From Marinobacter lipolyticus SM19 (GTDB lineage: Bacteria > Pseudomonadota > Gammaproteobacteria > Pseudomonadales > Oleiphilaceae): 64,000 nt of DNA. Within the stretch, counting starts at the first letter, position 1. Every line of letters starts with the position of its first letter. Position numbers and translations under genes: made by a program. The notes beneath the pieces are model-generated. The model had not been told where the DNA came from. It made no database searches and saw only the letters and a list, made by a program, of their open reading frames with translations. Below, one piece after another: positions 55,552 to 64,000 of this stretch. The stretch spans positions 46,985 through 110,984 of the forward strand of contig NZ_KE007326.1 of assembly GCF_000397065.2 (NCBI RefSeq). Reading direction: 5' to 3'.

Positions 55552-55639
55552 GCGGGGTGGTAGGTGGATTTTTCGCCGGAAAAAGGTGTCTGAGCGCAGC
55601 GAGTTCTTTTTCCAAGAAAAACTCCACCTGCCACCCCGC
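55552..55639. repeat. Long palindromic repeat element B
   Basis: Arms 55552-55584 and 55607-55639 are imperfect reverse complements of 33 bp. The loop (55585-55606) is the reverse complement of the element A loop with one difference (21 of 22). The outer stems differ between A and B. Between A and B lies an A-rich 80-nt stretch with its own small inverted repeat (AAGTTAAA ... TTTAACTT). The whole gap 55337-55700 contains no gene. Confidence 0.75.
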
Positions 55640-55700
55640 AAGCCCGCCCCACAACCCACAGGCTACAAGGACGGAAACTCCAAAGTTACAGGCCCTGAGA

Positions 55701-56144
55701 TTACCAGGCTTTGTAAGGCAGGAACTTCCCATTCATGGTAACCACAACACGGTCGCCCTTGGGATTCTCTTCCTTCTCGATGTCCATGGTGAAATCGATC
55801 GCGCTCATGATGCCGTCGCCGAACTTCTCGTGAATGAGCTCCTTCATGGTATCGCCGTATACACCGACTACCTCATACAGGCGGTAGATCAAAGGATCCT
55901 GGGGAACGGCGCCGTCCCAGGCTTTCTTGGGGCAGACCTGCAGGGCTTCCGCCACCGGCTTGTCCAGGCCGAGGATTTCACACAAAGCGAAGGCTTTGTC
56001 TTCGGTCAGGCTGTTCATGCCCAGGGCTGCCGATGTTGTGAACACCGGGGACATGCCGATGGTTTCGGCGATGGATTCCCAGGTCATGCCCTTGGACACT
56101 TTGGCTTCCAGGATTTTGGCGGTCATCAGTTCTTTGTTCATCAT
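55701..56144 (-). CDS. cynS: Cyanate hydratase (cyanase)
   Basis: 147 residues; E. coli cyanase has 156. Converts cyanate and bicarbonate to ammonia and CO2, giving a nitrogen source. Catalytic residues R88 and E91 in IYRLYEVVGVYG and S114 in GIMSAIDF (E. coli R96, E99, S122). N-terminal HTH-like domain as in the family. AGGA 8 nt before the ATG at 56144. Last gene of the operon behind the transporter genes. Confidence 0.97.
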   Translation of the reverse strand: MMNKELMTAKILEAKVSKGMTWESIAETIGMSPVFTTSAALGMNSLTEDKAFALCEILGLDKPVAEALQVCPKKAWDGAVPQDPLIYRLYEVVGVYGDTMKELIHEKFGDGIMSAIDFTMDIEKEENPKGDRVVVTMNGKFLPYKAW

Positions 56145-56171
56145 GGCTGTTTCCTCTCTTGAGTTTTAACG

Positions 56172-57080
56172 TCAGGCATTCACCGCACGGGCAGCAGTGT
56201 CAGATTCGGATTCGGTTTCAGCGGACGCTGGCTTTGACTGGGCAACGCCTTTGGCGGGCTCGATGAATTTCGGGCTGCCGTCTCTCTCGGGCAGAGCCGA
56301 GCCGCTCCGGTTAACCAGGAAGTCCACCAGGTAGTCCCGGGTTTTGTGGTAGGCGGGGTTCTGGAATATGGTAGAGCGAGCCCGCGGGTGCGGTATGTTT
56401 ACTTTGACGCTTTCGGCGATGCGGGCGTTTGGGCCATTGGACATCAGGAAGATACGGTCAGAGAGCAGGATGGCTTCGTCCACGTCGTGGGTGATCATGA
56501 ACACGGTCTGGCGGGTTTCTTCCCAGATTTTTACCAGTTCGTCCTGAATCACACCCCGCGTCAGGGCGTCCAGTGCGCCAAAGGGTTCGTCCAGCAGCAG
56601 AAGTTCCGGCTGGGTGGCGAAGGCCCGGGCGATACTTACCCGCTGGCGCATGCCGCCGGACAGCTGGGATGGCTTGCGGTTCAGGGCGTGGTCCAGGCCC
56701 ACCATTTTCAGATAGCGTTCGCTGTGCTCCTTCACCTTTTCCTTGGACCACCCGGGCCAGCGGGCGCGGACGGCGAAGACGATGTTGTTCAGGGTGGTTT
56801 TCCAGGGCAGCAGGCTGTAGTTCTGGAACACCACACCGCGTTCAAGGCCGGGGCCTTTGATTTCCTTGCCATTCATCACCACGTTGCCGGCGCTGGCTTC
56901 ATCCAGGCCTGCGAGAACGTTCAGGATGGTGGATTTGCCGCAACCGGAGTGGCCGATGATGCAAACAAACTCACCTTTCTCCAGGGCAAAGCGGATGTCC
57001 CCGAAGACGGTCAACTCACCGCCCTGGCCGTCCGGATACACCTTGGACAGGCCATCTACTTCCAGGAATGATTTACTCAT
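56172..57080 (-). CDS. cynD: Nitrate/cyanate-type ABC transporter, ATP-binding subunit
   Basis: 302 residues. Walker [10 protein letters not shown], signature [16 protein letters not shown], Walker [17 protein letters not shown]. Belongs to the NrtD/TauB/CynD group. Its last 60 residues are a serine- and glutamate-rich tail not needed for ATPase function. 28 nt upstream of cynS on the same strand. Assigned to cyanate from the cynS context; nitrate is the alternative. Confidence 0.9.
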   Translation of the reverse strand: MSKSFLEVDGLSKVYPDGQGGELTVFGDIRFALEKGEFVCIIGHSGCGKSTILNVLAGLDEASAGNVVMNGKEIKGPGLERGVVFQNYSLLPWKTTLNNIVFAVRARWPGWSKEKVKEHSERYLKMVGLDHALNRKPSQLSGGMRQRVSIARAFATQPELLLLDEPFGALDALTRGVIQDELVKIWEETRQTVFMITHDVDEAILLSDRIFLMSNGPNARIAESVKVNIPHPRARSTIFQNPAYHKTRDYLVDFLVNRSGSALPERDGSPKFIEPAKGVAQSKPASAETESESDTAARAVNA

Positions 57081-57135
57081 AACAGGTCTCCATTCGGAGG
57101 GTTGAGGCCGGCACCGGAAACCGGTGCCGGACCGC

Positions 57136-57963
57136 TCATTCTTTGTATTCCACCAGCTTCTGGGCCTTCCCCAGCGCCAGGTCGAGCAACATGCCCACCA
57201 CCCCGATCATCAGGATGGAGAAGATCACACTGGCCAGATCCAGGTTGTTCCATTCGTTCCACACGTAGTAGCCAATGCCGGTGCCGCCCACGAGCATCTC
57301 TGCCGCCACGATGACCAGCCAGGCAATGCCGATGGAAATGCGCATACCGGTCAGGATAGTGGGCGCCGCCGCCGGCAGGATCACCGTAATGGCGGTGCGC
57401 AGGGGCCCCAGTTCGTGGGTGCGGGCCACGTTCACCCAGTCCTGCCTCACATTGGCAACGCCGAACGCGGTATTGAGCAACATCGGCCAGATCGAGCAGA
57501 TAAAGATGACGAAGATGGCCGATGCGTCGGAATCCTGAATGATGAACAGCGCCAGCGGCATCCAGGCCAGCGGCGATATGGGCCTCAGTAGCTGGATGTA
57601 GGGATTCAGGGCCTTGTACATCAGCGGCGACATGCCAATCAGGAAACCCACTGGCAAGGCGATGGCCATGGCCGCCAGGTAGCCAGTCAGAACCCGGTAC
57701 ACGGAATAGGCCAGCTGGATGCCGATGCCTTTGTCGTTGGCGCCGGCGTCATAGAACGGGTTCGACAACTCAGCCCAGGCAAGCTTGATTACCGCCGACG
57801 GTGGTGGCACCCGGGACTCCTGTTCGGCACCGCCCATGAGCATTTCGTACTCAGTCATTCCCGTCTGAGCTTCCGGCGGCTGGGTCGCCATTTCCCAAAG
57901 TCCCAGAGCCAGAATCAGGAACGATATCGACAGGATCGCCGCCCGCATGTTCAGGGAGGCCAT
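57136..57963 (-). CDS. cynB: Nitrate/cyanate-type ABC transporter, permease
   Basis: 275 residues, about six membrane segments. The permease EAA loop is seen around ANVRQDWVNVARTHELGPLR and ILPAAAPTILTGMRISIGIAW. NrtB/CynB/TauC group. Two nt after the stop of the binding-protein gene. Partner of the ATP-binding subunit at 56172. Confidence 0.9.
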   Translation of the reverse strand: MASLNMRAAILSISFLILALGLWEMATQPPEAQTGMTEYEMLMGGAEQESRVPPPSAVIKLAWAELSNPFYDAGANDKGIGIQLAYSVYRVLTGYLAAMAIALPVGFLIGMSPLMYKALNPYIQLLRPISPLAWMPLALFIIQDSDASAIFVIFICSIWPMLLNTAFGVANVRQDWVNVARTHELGPLRTAITVILPAAAPTILTGMRISIGIAWLVIVAAEMLVGGTGIGYYVWNEWNNLDLASVIFSILMIGVVGMLLDLALGKAQKLVEYKE

Positions 57964-57965
57964 GG

Positions 57966-59390
57966 TTACACCCTCCCTATGGCAAAGCTGCGGGCGTACT
58001 CTTCCGGGCGGTTCGGATCGAAGGTTTTGCCCATGATCGTATGGGTCTTGTAGGTTTTATCCGGAGCGGCATACCCCATTTCCTCCATCAGCTTTCCGGT
58101 CTCGCCGGCCAGGTAGACCTGCTCGGCAATGCCTTTGTAATCGACGTCCCCCTCGATATAACCCCAGCGCTTCATTTGGGTCAGGATCCACATACCCATG
58201 GAATGCCACGGGAAGGGATCAAAATCGATCCGATCCGGAACGTTCTGAATCTCTCCCAAACCATCAGCGTAGTAGCCGGTCAGTACCTGCTGGATCACCG
58301 GCACTGGCTGGTTCAGGTAGTTTTTGGGCGCTATCGCCTCGGATATTTCTTTACGATTATCAGGATTATTGGAGTACTGGGTGGCGTCGATAATTGCCCT
58401 GAGCAACGCGCCGTAGGTGTTCGGATTCTCGGTAGCAAACTGCTGGCTGCACGCGAAGGCACAACACGGGTGGCCTTCCCAGATGTCCTTGGTGAGCATG
58501 TGAATGAACCCCACCTTCTCCCACACGGCACGCTGATTAAACGGATCCGGGGACAGGTAGCCATCCAGATTACCGGCGCGCAGGTTGGCGACCATTTCAG
58601 GTGGCGGAACCACGCGAATCTGCACGTCCTTGTCTGGGTCGATGCCGTTCTCGGCCAGGTAGTAACGCAGCAGGAAGTTGTGCATGGAGTATTCGAACGG
58701 CACCCCGAACTTGAAGCCTTTCCACTGCTTCGGATCCCGCTTGTCTTTATGATCAACATGCAGAACGATGGCCTGGCCATTAATATTTTCAACCGCAGGC
58801 ATGATGAACGGTTGCGGCGTGGAGCCGGCGCCCATGGTCATGGCCAGGGGCATGGGTGTGAGCATATGGGAGGCGTCGTATTCGCCTGCCAGGGATTTGT
58901 CCCGGGCCACCGCCCAGCCGGCGGTTTTGGTGACCGTCACGTCCAATCCATAACGCTCATAGAACCCCATCGGGTGCGCCATGATGATGGGCGTGGCACA
59001 GGTGATCGGCACAAAGCCGACGTTCAGTCTGGTTTTCTCAAGCTTGCCGAGAGATTCCTTAACAGCCGCCTTGGCCTTATCCATGGGGAAAACGCTGCCA
59101 AGCAACGCCGCTGCCGTGCCCGCGCCCATCATTTTCATGAAACTCCGGCGGCTGTGATCGTTATGGCCGAAAACAGATCGGACGACCGCACTCTCGATGG
59201 CCCGATCCATCATCTCCTCGGAATCCATTCCCTCCCCGGGAACCGAGGCATCCTGGCTCGGTGATTGCTGCGGTTTCAGAGACATCGACGGCGCCTTTTG
59301 CCCGGGTTTGCATTCCGGACAACCGCAGGTTTTGGCGTGGATCAGTGACTGGTCACCGTCAAACGGATTGCCAAGGCTTTTCGTGGTCAT
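57966..59390 (-). CDS. cynA: Nitrate/cyanate-type ABC substrate-binding protein (Tat substrate)
   Basis: 474 residues of the NrtA/CmpA/CynA family. A 78-residue leader with a Cys cluster (HAKTCGCPECK, C22 C24 C27) precedes a twin-arginine signal (SRRSFMKMMGAGTAAALLGS, RR at 81-82) with a likely cut near residue 107. The mature part has the family stretches LNVGFVPITCATPIIMAHPM and AHPMGFYERYGLDVTV. AGGGAGAG 7 nt before the ATG. First gene of the cyn operon; sigma-54 type promoter at 59506-59520. Binding specificity (cyanate or nitrate) is inferred from cynS. Confidence 0.88.
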   Translation of the reverse strand: MTTKSLGNPFDGDQSLIHAKTCGCPECKPGQKAPSMSLKPQQSPSQDASVPGEGMDSEEMMDRAIESAVVRSVFGHNDHSRRSFMKMMGAGTAAALLGSVFPMDKAKAAVKESLGKLEKTRLNVGFVPITCATPIIMAHPMGFYERYGLDVTVTKTAGWAVARDKSLAGEYDASHMLTPMPLAMTMGAGSTPQPFIMPAVENINGQAIVLHVDHKDKRDPKQWKGFKFGVPFEYSMHNFLLRYYLAENGIDPDKDVQIRVVPPPEMVANLRAGNLDGYLSPDPFNQRAVWEKVGFIHMLTKDIWEGHPCCAFACSQQFATENPNTYGALLRAIIDATQYSNNPDNRKEISEAIAPKNYLNQPVPVIQQVLTGYYADGLGEIQNVPDRIDFDPFPWHSMGMWILTQMKRWGYIEGDVDYKGIAEQVYLAGETGKLMEEMGYAAPDKTYKTHTIMGKTFDPNRPEEYARSFAIGRV

Positions 59391-59505
59391 GGGGCACTCT
59401 CCCTAATCTCGGATTGTTTTTGCACTCTCGCGGTGCAGCAAAGGCGCAGCTCGGGTCCAGTGCGAATATTTCGCCGGACCGGTTGCGATTTCTGGGAGAG
59501 CTATC

Positions 59506-59520
59506 GCAGGGTTTGTGCCA
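59506..59520 (-). promoter_or_regulatory. Sigma-54 promoter of the cynABDS operon
   Basis: On the minus strand TGGCAC-N6-TGC: GG and GC are separated by 10 nt as required for the -24/-12 elements. The leader before cynA would be about 100 nt. Fits activation by the divergent sigma-54 activator. Confidence 0.8.
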
Positions 59521-59589
59521 AGTCCCCGGCATTATCTAAAGCTCTGTTTACTATATATTTTTTTATAATACTCGAATCTGGATCAACGA

Positions 59590-59641
59590 CGATATTTCGT
59601 AGTTAACGATATTTCGTAGCCGTAACTGCGATGTTTCGTAG
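59590..59641. promoter_or_regulatory. Upstream activator sites, three direct repeats
   Basis: CGATATTTCGTAG at 59590-59602 and 59607-59619 (identical) and CGATGTTTCGTAG at 59629-59641, each containing CGA-N4-TCG. A similar GCGAATATTTCGC lies at 59462-59474. They sit between the two sigma-54 promoters, so they are likely binding sites of the CynF-type activator. Confidence 0.7.
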
Positions 59642-59642
59642 T

Positions 59643-59657
59643 TGGCACAAGGTTTGT
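59643..59657 (+). promoter_or_regulatory. Sigma-54-like promoter of the activator gene
   Basis: TGGCAC-N5-TTGT, with the right spacing but GT instead of GC at -12. It starts just after the third repeat and 34 nt before the activator ATG. Suggests autoregulation, with lower confidence than the minus-strand site. Confidence 0.5.
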
Positions 59658-59690
59658 TTTGTCCTTTACGGAATGACACAGGACAGCGCC

Positions 59691-61622
59691 ATGAGCCACG
59701 AAACCACCGCCATCCCCAAAGCCACCACCAACTGGATTGATCATCTGCCAGAAGCCGCCCTGCTGGTGGACGCTGGCCGGGATCTTATCCTGGCGGCCAA
59801 CAGCGCCATGGGGCGGATGATCGGCACCGATCGGCAATCTCTGACAGGCACTCCCTGCACCCACCTGTTTACGGACCAGCGCCCGCAACTGATTGCCTTT
59901 ACTGAGGAGACCCTGTTCCGCAGCCACGGCTGGAGCCGGGACTTCATCCTTCAGCATCGGGACGGCCACACAGTGGAGCTGGAGATCTCCTCCTCTCGGG
60001 TGGGCGAGGCGGAATCGCGGAACGTATTACTGTTGCTTCGGGACCGGCGCCAGCTACGCACACTGCGGGAGCGACACGATGCCAACCACTACCACCGGGG
60101 CGGGCTGCTGGAATGGCGTCGGGTTGAAGAGCTGTTCAAAGACATAGAGCGGGAGAATCAACTGATCCTGCATGCTGTCGGGGAGGGTATTTATGGCGTC
60201 GATGCCGAAGGGCGAACTACCTTCGCTAATCCTGCGGCGGAACGCATGTTGGGCTGGCGAATGGATGAGCTAATGGGACGGGTTATTCACCGGGTGGTAC
60301 ATCATTCCCATGAGGACGGCAGCCTTTACCCGCTGAAAGAGTGCCCTATCTACGCAGCCTTCCGGGATGCCAGCGTCAAACGGGTGGGCGAAGACTGGTT
60401 CTGGCGCAAGGACGGTAGCGGATTCACGGTTGAATATACCAGCACCCCCATCCTGGATAATGGCCACCCGGTGGGTGCTGTTGTCGTATTCCGGGATATC
60501 TCACCGCGCCTGCAGGCACAGAAGGAGCTTCAGAAAGCACTGGAAGAGGTAGAGAGCCTCAAGCATCGACTGGAGATGGAAAACGCCTACCTGCAAGAAG
60601 AGCTCAGCGCCGAATACCACTTTCACGAAATATTTGGCCAGAGCCAGGCCATCAGGGCCATCGTCCGCCGCATTGGCATGGTAGCTCCCACCGACGCCAA
60701 CGTGCTGATCACCGGTGAATCAGGCACAGGCAAGGAGCTGATCGCCCGCGCCATTCACCAGTCCAGCAGCCGACGGGACCGGCCCCTGATTCGGGTCAAC
60801 TGCGCCGCTATTCCCAAAGACCTGTTCGAGAGCGAGTTCTTCGGCCACATCAAAGGCGCCTTCACCGGTGCCATCAGTGATCGCGTCGGCCGATTCGAAC
60901 TGGCTGATGGTGGCACGCTGTTCCTGGACGAAGTCGGAGAAATTCCGCTTGAACTGCAGGGCAAACTACTGCGGGTTCTGCAGGATCAGCAATTCGAGCG
61001 GGTCGGCGAGAACCGCACCCGGGCCGTGAATGTCCGGGTGATCGCCGCCACCAACCGGGATCTGAAGGCGGAAATTCAGGAGAGAACCTTCCGGGAAGAC
61101 CTCTACTTCCGCCTGAACGTGTTCCCCATCGAGTCCGTGCCACTGCGTCGTCGCCTGGAGGACATTCCCATCCTCGCCCAGGAGTTCCTGAACCGGGCTT
61201 GCCAGAAATTCAACAGGCCTCAGCTGGCCCTCAGAGAACGTGACGTTGAAACCCTGAAAGCCTACCACTGGCCCGGCAATGTGCGAGAGCTGGAAAACGT
61301 CATTGAGCGCCAGGTGATCACCGCCGACGGCCGGCTGGATCTGGACCTGCCCGGGCCGGACTCCGCAGCCCGCACCACAAAGGCAGATACGCCCCCGGCC
61401 CGGCATTTCAGCGATGAATTAATGACAGAGCAGGAGCTACGGGAGCTGGAGAAACAGAACCTGGCACGAGCCCTGACAATGAGCAGTGGCCGGGTATTCG
61501 GGGATGACGGCGCGGCGGCCATGCTGGGCATCAAACCCACCACCCTGACCTCGCGTCTGAAGAAGCTGAAGATCGAACCCAGGGAGTTTCAGGTCAGGCC
61601 GGTAACGTCAGATTTTCCATAA
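59691..61622 (+). CDS. cynF: Sigma-54 dependent activator with two PAS domains (CynF-type)
   Basis: 643 residues. Two PAS domains (about 15-120 and 155-275), a linker coiled coil, the AAA+ domain with Walker A GESGTGKE at 342-349, the sigma-54 contact GAFTGA at 389-394 and Walker [12 protein letters not shown], then a Fis-type HTH at the end. Cytosolic. ATG at 59691 has AGGA 7 nt upstream; an ATG at 59673 is the alternative. Divergent from the cynABDS operon. In Pseudomonas pseudoalcaligenes a Fis-like activator gene, cynF, is part of the cynFABDS cluster, so the same role is inferred here. Confidence 0.85.
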   Translation: MSHETTAIPKATTNWIDHLPEAALLVDAGRDLILAANSAMGRMIGTDRQSLTGTPCTHLFTDQRPQLIAFTEETLFRSHGWSRDFILQHRDGHTVELEISSSRVGEAESRNVLLLLRDRRQLRTLRERHDANHYHRGGLLEWRRVEELFKDIERENQLILHAVGEGIYGVDAEGRTTFANPAAERMLGWRMDELMGRVIHRVVHHSHEDGSLYPLKECPIYAAFRDASVKRVGEDWFWRKDGSGFTVEYTSTPILDNGHPVGAVVVFRDISPRLQAQKELQKALEEVESLKHRLEMENAYLQEELSAEYHFHEIFGQSQAIRAIVRRIGMVAPTDANVLITGESGTGKELIARAIHQSSSRRDRPLIRVNCAAIPKDLFESEFFGHIKGAFTGAISDRVGRFELADGGTLFLDEVGEIPLELQGKLLRVLQDQQFERVGENRTRAVNVRVIAATNRDLKAEIQERTFREDLYFRLNVFPIESVPLRRRLEDIPILAQEFLNRACQKFNRPQLALRERDVETLKAYHWPGNVRELENVIERQVITADGRLDLDLPGPDSAARTTKADTPPARHFSDELMTEQELRELEKQNLARALTMSSGRVFGDDGAAAMLGIKPTTLTSRLKKLKIEPREFQVRPVTSDFP

Positions 61623-61712
61623 CAAACCCAGAACACAGCATTAACGCGAACATTGGTACAATGCTGACAAATCATATGGCCCACCCGTGATTGTCACCAA
61701 GGAAACCGTGTC

Positions 61713-62717
61713 ATGCACAACCTGACGTTCTCCTCACACTATGCCCGAGCCGTCCTGCACGGGTTGGAGAAACGTGGTCTGCCGATCGCGGAATTGCTGC
61801 ACAAGAACGGAATCGATCCGGACTTCATCTACCCGCCACGGGCACGGCTGCCCACCGAGCAGTTCATTCGCCTGTTCCGCATGACGTGGAAGGTGCTGGA
61901 TGATGAATTCATGGGGCGCACCACCCAGCCTTGCAGGGTCGGGCATTTCCACCTGATGGGGTCCCTGGTGGTGCACAGTGCCACCCTGGAAGACGTTATC
62001 CGCCAGAGTATTCGCTGCTACCGGCTGTTCAATCACGACATCGAGATCGAGCTGAACACCGAGGGGGAAGAAGCGGAACTGACCATGACCCATCGCCATC
62101 CGGAGCTGGACCCGGATCAGTTCCTGATTGAATGGCTGTTGATGGTGTGGCACCGGCTGGTAGGGTGGCTGATCGGGCGTAAGATCGTGCTCAGCCACGC
62201 CACGTTTCAGCACGGGCTGCCCGGCCATTTCGATGAATACCGCTTTGTCTTCCCGTGCCAGTGTCACTTCGAGCAGCCGCGCAACAGCCTGTTCTTCAGC
62301 AAGGCGTACCTGACCATGCCCGTCACACGGACACCGGCGGAACTGGACGAGTTTATACTGAGTTCGCCCCGCAACCTGCTGGTCTGGACCGATGATGACG
62401 ACAGCCTGACAACGCGGGTAAGAAGACTATTGGAAGGGATGGACCAGGATCGCTTGCCGACCCTGGAGACGATGGCGGATCACCTCAACATGACCAGCAA
62501 CACCCTGAGCCGCAAGCTCAAATCCGAAGGCAGCGCCTATCAGAAGATCAAGGACAACCTGCGGCGGGATCAGGCGGTCACACTGTTGCTGCGACCTAAC
62601 CTGACCATCACCGAGATTTCATCCCAGTTGGGGTTCACCGAGCCCGGCGCCTTCTCCCGTGCCTTCAAGCACTGGACCGGGCTCAGCCCCCTTGCCTACC
62701 GCAAACAGGACTATTAG
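61713..62717 (+). CDS. AraC family transcriptional regulator
   Basis: 334 residues: N-terminal arabinose-binding-type sensor domain (LHGLEKRGLPIAELLHKNG, TWKVLDDEFMGRTTQP) and C-terminal AraC HTH pair with TITEISSQLGFTEPGAFSRA and KHWTGLSPLAYRKQ near 295-330. ATG 61713 after AGGA. Convergent with the thiolase gene, 6 nt apart. Its regulon is not evident; homologues with this N-terminal type often control fatty-acid metabolism. Confidence 0.9.
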   Translation: MHNLTFSSHYARAVLHGLEKRGLPIAELLHKNGIDPDFIYPPRARLPTEQFIRLFRMTWKVLDDEFMGRTTQPCRVGHFHLMGSLVVHSATLEDVIRQSIRCYRLFNHDIEIELNTEGEEAELTMTHRHPELDPDQFLIEWLLMVWHRLVGWLIGRKIVLSHATFQHGLPGHFDEYRFVFPCQCHFEQPRNSLFFSKAYLTMPVTRTPAELDEFILSSPRNLLVWTDDDDSLTTRVRRLLEGMDQDRLPTLETMADHLNMTSNTLSRKLKSEGSAYQKIKDNLRRDQAVTLLLRPNLTITEISSQLGFTEPGAFSRAFKHWTGLSPLAYRKQDY

Positions 62718-62723
62718 ACCCGC

Positions 62724-63905
62724 TTACAGAAGCTCGATGGCAACCGCCGTGCCTTCACCACCACCGATGCACAGTGAAGCAACCCCACGCTTGAGGCCCC
62801 GCTGTTTCAGGGCATTCATCAGGGTGATGATGATGCGAGAACCAGACGACCCGATCGGGTGACCGAGGGCGCAGGCGCCGCCATACACATTGACCTTGTC
62901 GGCCGGCAGCTTCAGTTCGTTGATGGCCGCCAGGGTCACCACGGCGAACGCCTCGTTGATTTCGAACAGATCGACATCGTCGACTGTCCAGCCGGCCTTC
63001 TTCAGCACCTTCTCGATCGCGCCGATGGGCGCCAGGGTGAATTCGGACGGCAAGCGGGCATGGGTCGCGTGGGCCACGATGCGCGCCTGGGGTGTCAGCC
63101 CCCGGGATTCGGCTTCCGCTGCGGACGCCAGAACCAGCGCAGAAGCGCCATCACTGATGGAGCTGGCATTGGCGGCCGTCACGCTGCCGTCTTTGGCGAA
63201 CGCGGGCTTGAGCGTCGGAATCTTTTCCGGGCGCGCCTTGCCCGGCTGCTCGTCGGTGTCCACCACCGTCTCACCACCACGGCCAGGCACACTCACCGGC
63301 ACAATTTCCGGTTTGAACCAGCCGCTCTCGATGGCCGCCAGGGATTTGTTCAGGGAGCCGATGGCAAACTCGTCCATGGCTTCCCGGGTGATGTTGAACT
63401 TGTCCGCCGTGCGCTGGGCAAACACGCCCATCAGGCCGCCTTCGTAGGCGTCTTCCAGGCCGTCCAGGAACATGCTGTCCATCACCTGGCCGTGGCCCAT
63501 GCGCATGCCACCACGGGCCTTGGGCAGCAGGTACGGCGCCTGGCTCATGTTTTCCATGCCACCGGCAATCATGACGTTGTTGGTTCCGGCCTTGATCTGG
63601 TCGTGAGCCATGATCACCGCCTGCATGCCGGAGCCACACATCTTGTTGATGGTGGTGCAACCGGAGCTGTCCGGGATGCCGGAAGCGCGGGAGGCCTGGC
63701 GCGCCGGTGCCTGACCCAGCCCGGCCGGCAGTACGCAGCCCATAATCACTTCCTGAATGTCCGCCGGCTGCAGACCTGAACGCTCAATCGCCGCCTTGAT
63801 CGACACCGCACCCAGTTCCGGGGAGCGGACCGAACTCAGGGAACCCATCATGCCGCCCATGGGAGTTCTTGCTGATCCTGCTATTACTACGTCGTTGGTG
63901 CTCAT
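62724..63905 (-). CDS. Acetyl-CoA C-acetyltransferase (thiolase)
   Basis: 393 residues, biosynthetic-type thiolase (PhbA/AtoB group). Nucleophile C90 in NKMCGSGMQAV, NEAFAVVTL, and the active-site pair GHPIGSSGSR and SLCIGGGEG. Catalyses reversible condensation of acetyl-CoA. ATG 63905 after AGAGGA. The upstream 95 nt to the window edge hold no gene. No polyhydroxybutyrate or ketone-body genes are visible here. Confidence 0.93.
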   Translation of the reverse strand: MSTNDVVIAGSARTPMGGMMGSLSSVRSPELGAVSIKAAIERSGLQPADIQEVIMGCVLPAGLGQAPARQASRASGIPDSSGCTTINKMCGSGMQAVIMAHDQIKAGTNNVMIAGGMENMSQAPYLLPKARGGMRMGHGQVMDSMFLDGLEDAYEGGLMGVFAQRTADKFNITREAMDEFAIGSLNKSLAAIESGWFKPEIVPVSVPGRGGETVVDTDEQPGKARPEKIPTLKPAFAKDGSVTAANASSISDGASALVLASAAEAESRGLTPQARIVAHATHARLPSEFTLAPIGAIEKVLKKAGWTVDDVDLFEINEAFAVVTLAAINELKLPADKVNVYGGACALGHPIGSSGSRIIITLMNALKQRGLKRGVASLCIGGGEGTAVAIELL

Positions 63906-64000
63906 GGTATTTGTCCTCTTGATTCGGTGCAGGGCCGAGTATGGGGAAGTCTTTCAGGGACACGCTGTGAATACGTCCATGTACGCTCGACCAAAACATC

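Noticed and set aside
55557..56162. A 201-codon open frame on the plus strand over the hairpin elements and cynS
   Set aside because: Runs through palindromic repeats and the antisense of cynS; no protein signature.
58041..59264. A 407-codon open frame on the plus strand
   Set aside because: Antisense of cynA; no recognisable domain.
59590..59641. Three short repeats, considered as a mini CRISPR array
   Set aside because: Repeats are only 13 bp with 4-9 bp spacers and lie between sigma-54 promoters; activator sites explain them better.

Overview
The window looks like a core chromosomal segment of a marine gammaproteobacterium, most probably Marinobacter or a close relative. This is an inference from protein character and gene order (cinA-recA beside divergent mutS-fdxA, an AlkB/HD-GYP pair, many AraC regulators next to fatty-acid enzymes). 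No database was searched. DNA is moderately GC-rich and evenly packed with genes; I see no prophage, transposase, integrase or CRISPR array.

Layout. 1-5.9 kb: a truncated DUF1329 gene, pepN, a DUF2797 gene, a YeaC-type gene, then (opposite strand, between genes) what looks like a Fur-controlled small RNA. 5-9.2 kb: a tight rhomboid / metallophosphatase / NAD kinase operon and a coiled-coil protein of unknown function. 9.3-15 kb: fadH with a divergent AraC regulator, tRNA-Asp, and another AraC regulator divergent from a MaoC-type dehydratase. 15-20.4 kb: two-component proteins, a Lon-type protease and a PilZ protein. 20.4-25.7 kb: a flavodoxin-like protein, recA (with LexA box), cinA/pncC, mutS, fdxA. 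25.7-29.5 kb: LysE exporter, an unknown protein, DegV, a predicted di-iron hydrolase. 29.7-35.1 kb: a membrane permease and an acyl-CoA ligase divergent from a histidine kinase/FixJ-type regulator pair. 35.1-41.1 kb: a MocR regulator divergent from a small unknown gene plus phzF, then a YhiN flavoprotein, an MgtC/DUF4010 membrane protein and alkB. 41.2-48.9 kb: a large dCACHE-HAMP-GAF-HD-GYP protein, djlA, an amidase, a GAF-GGDEF-EAL protein and truC. 48.9-53 kb: an RND efflux pump and its adaptor. 53-55.3 kb: ilvGM behind a transcription attenuator with a Val/Leu-rich leader peptide. 55.3-61.6 kb: two related hairpin repeat elements, then a cyanate cluster (cynS, ABC transporter) facing a sigma-54 activator. 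61.7-64 kb: an AraC regulator and a thiolase.

How the parts work together. Lipid metabolism recurs: fadH, a MaoC dehydratase, an acyl-CoA ligase with its own candidate two-component system, DegV and thiolase, several next to AraC regulators. A c-di-GMP theme (HD-GYP, GGDEF-EAL, PilZ) runs through the middle. DNA repair is concentrated in recA, mutS and alkB.

The most interesting non-coding signals, all read directly from sequence, are: (1) a plus-strand promoter overlapping a near-perfect Fur 7-1-7 box, followed about 90 nt later by a strong terminator (4895-5016); (2) the ilvGM attenuator with mutually exclusive hairpins (53183-53336); (3) sigma-54 promoter matches facing both ways around three CGA-N4-TCG repeats in the cyn cluster (59506-59657); (4) repeated AGTACAGAT operators between the MocR gene and phzF (36547-36631); (5) a pair of long imperfect palindromes that share a conserved 22-bp loop but not their stems (55381-55639).
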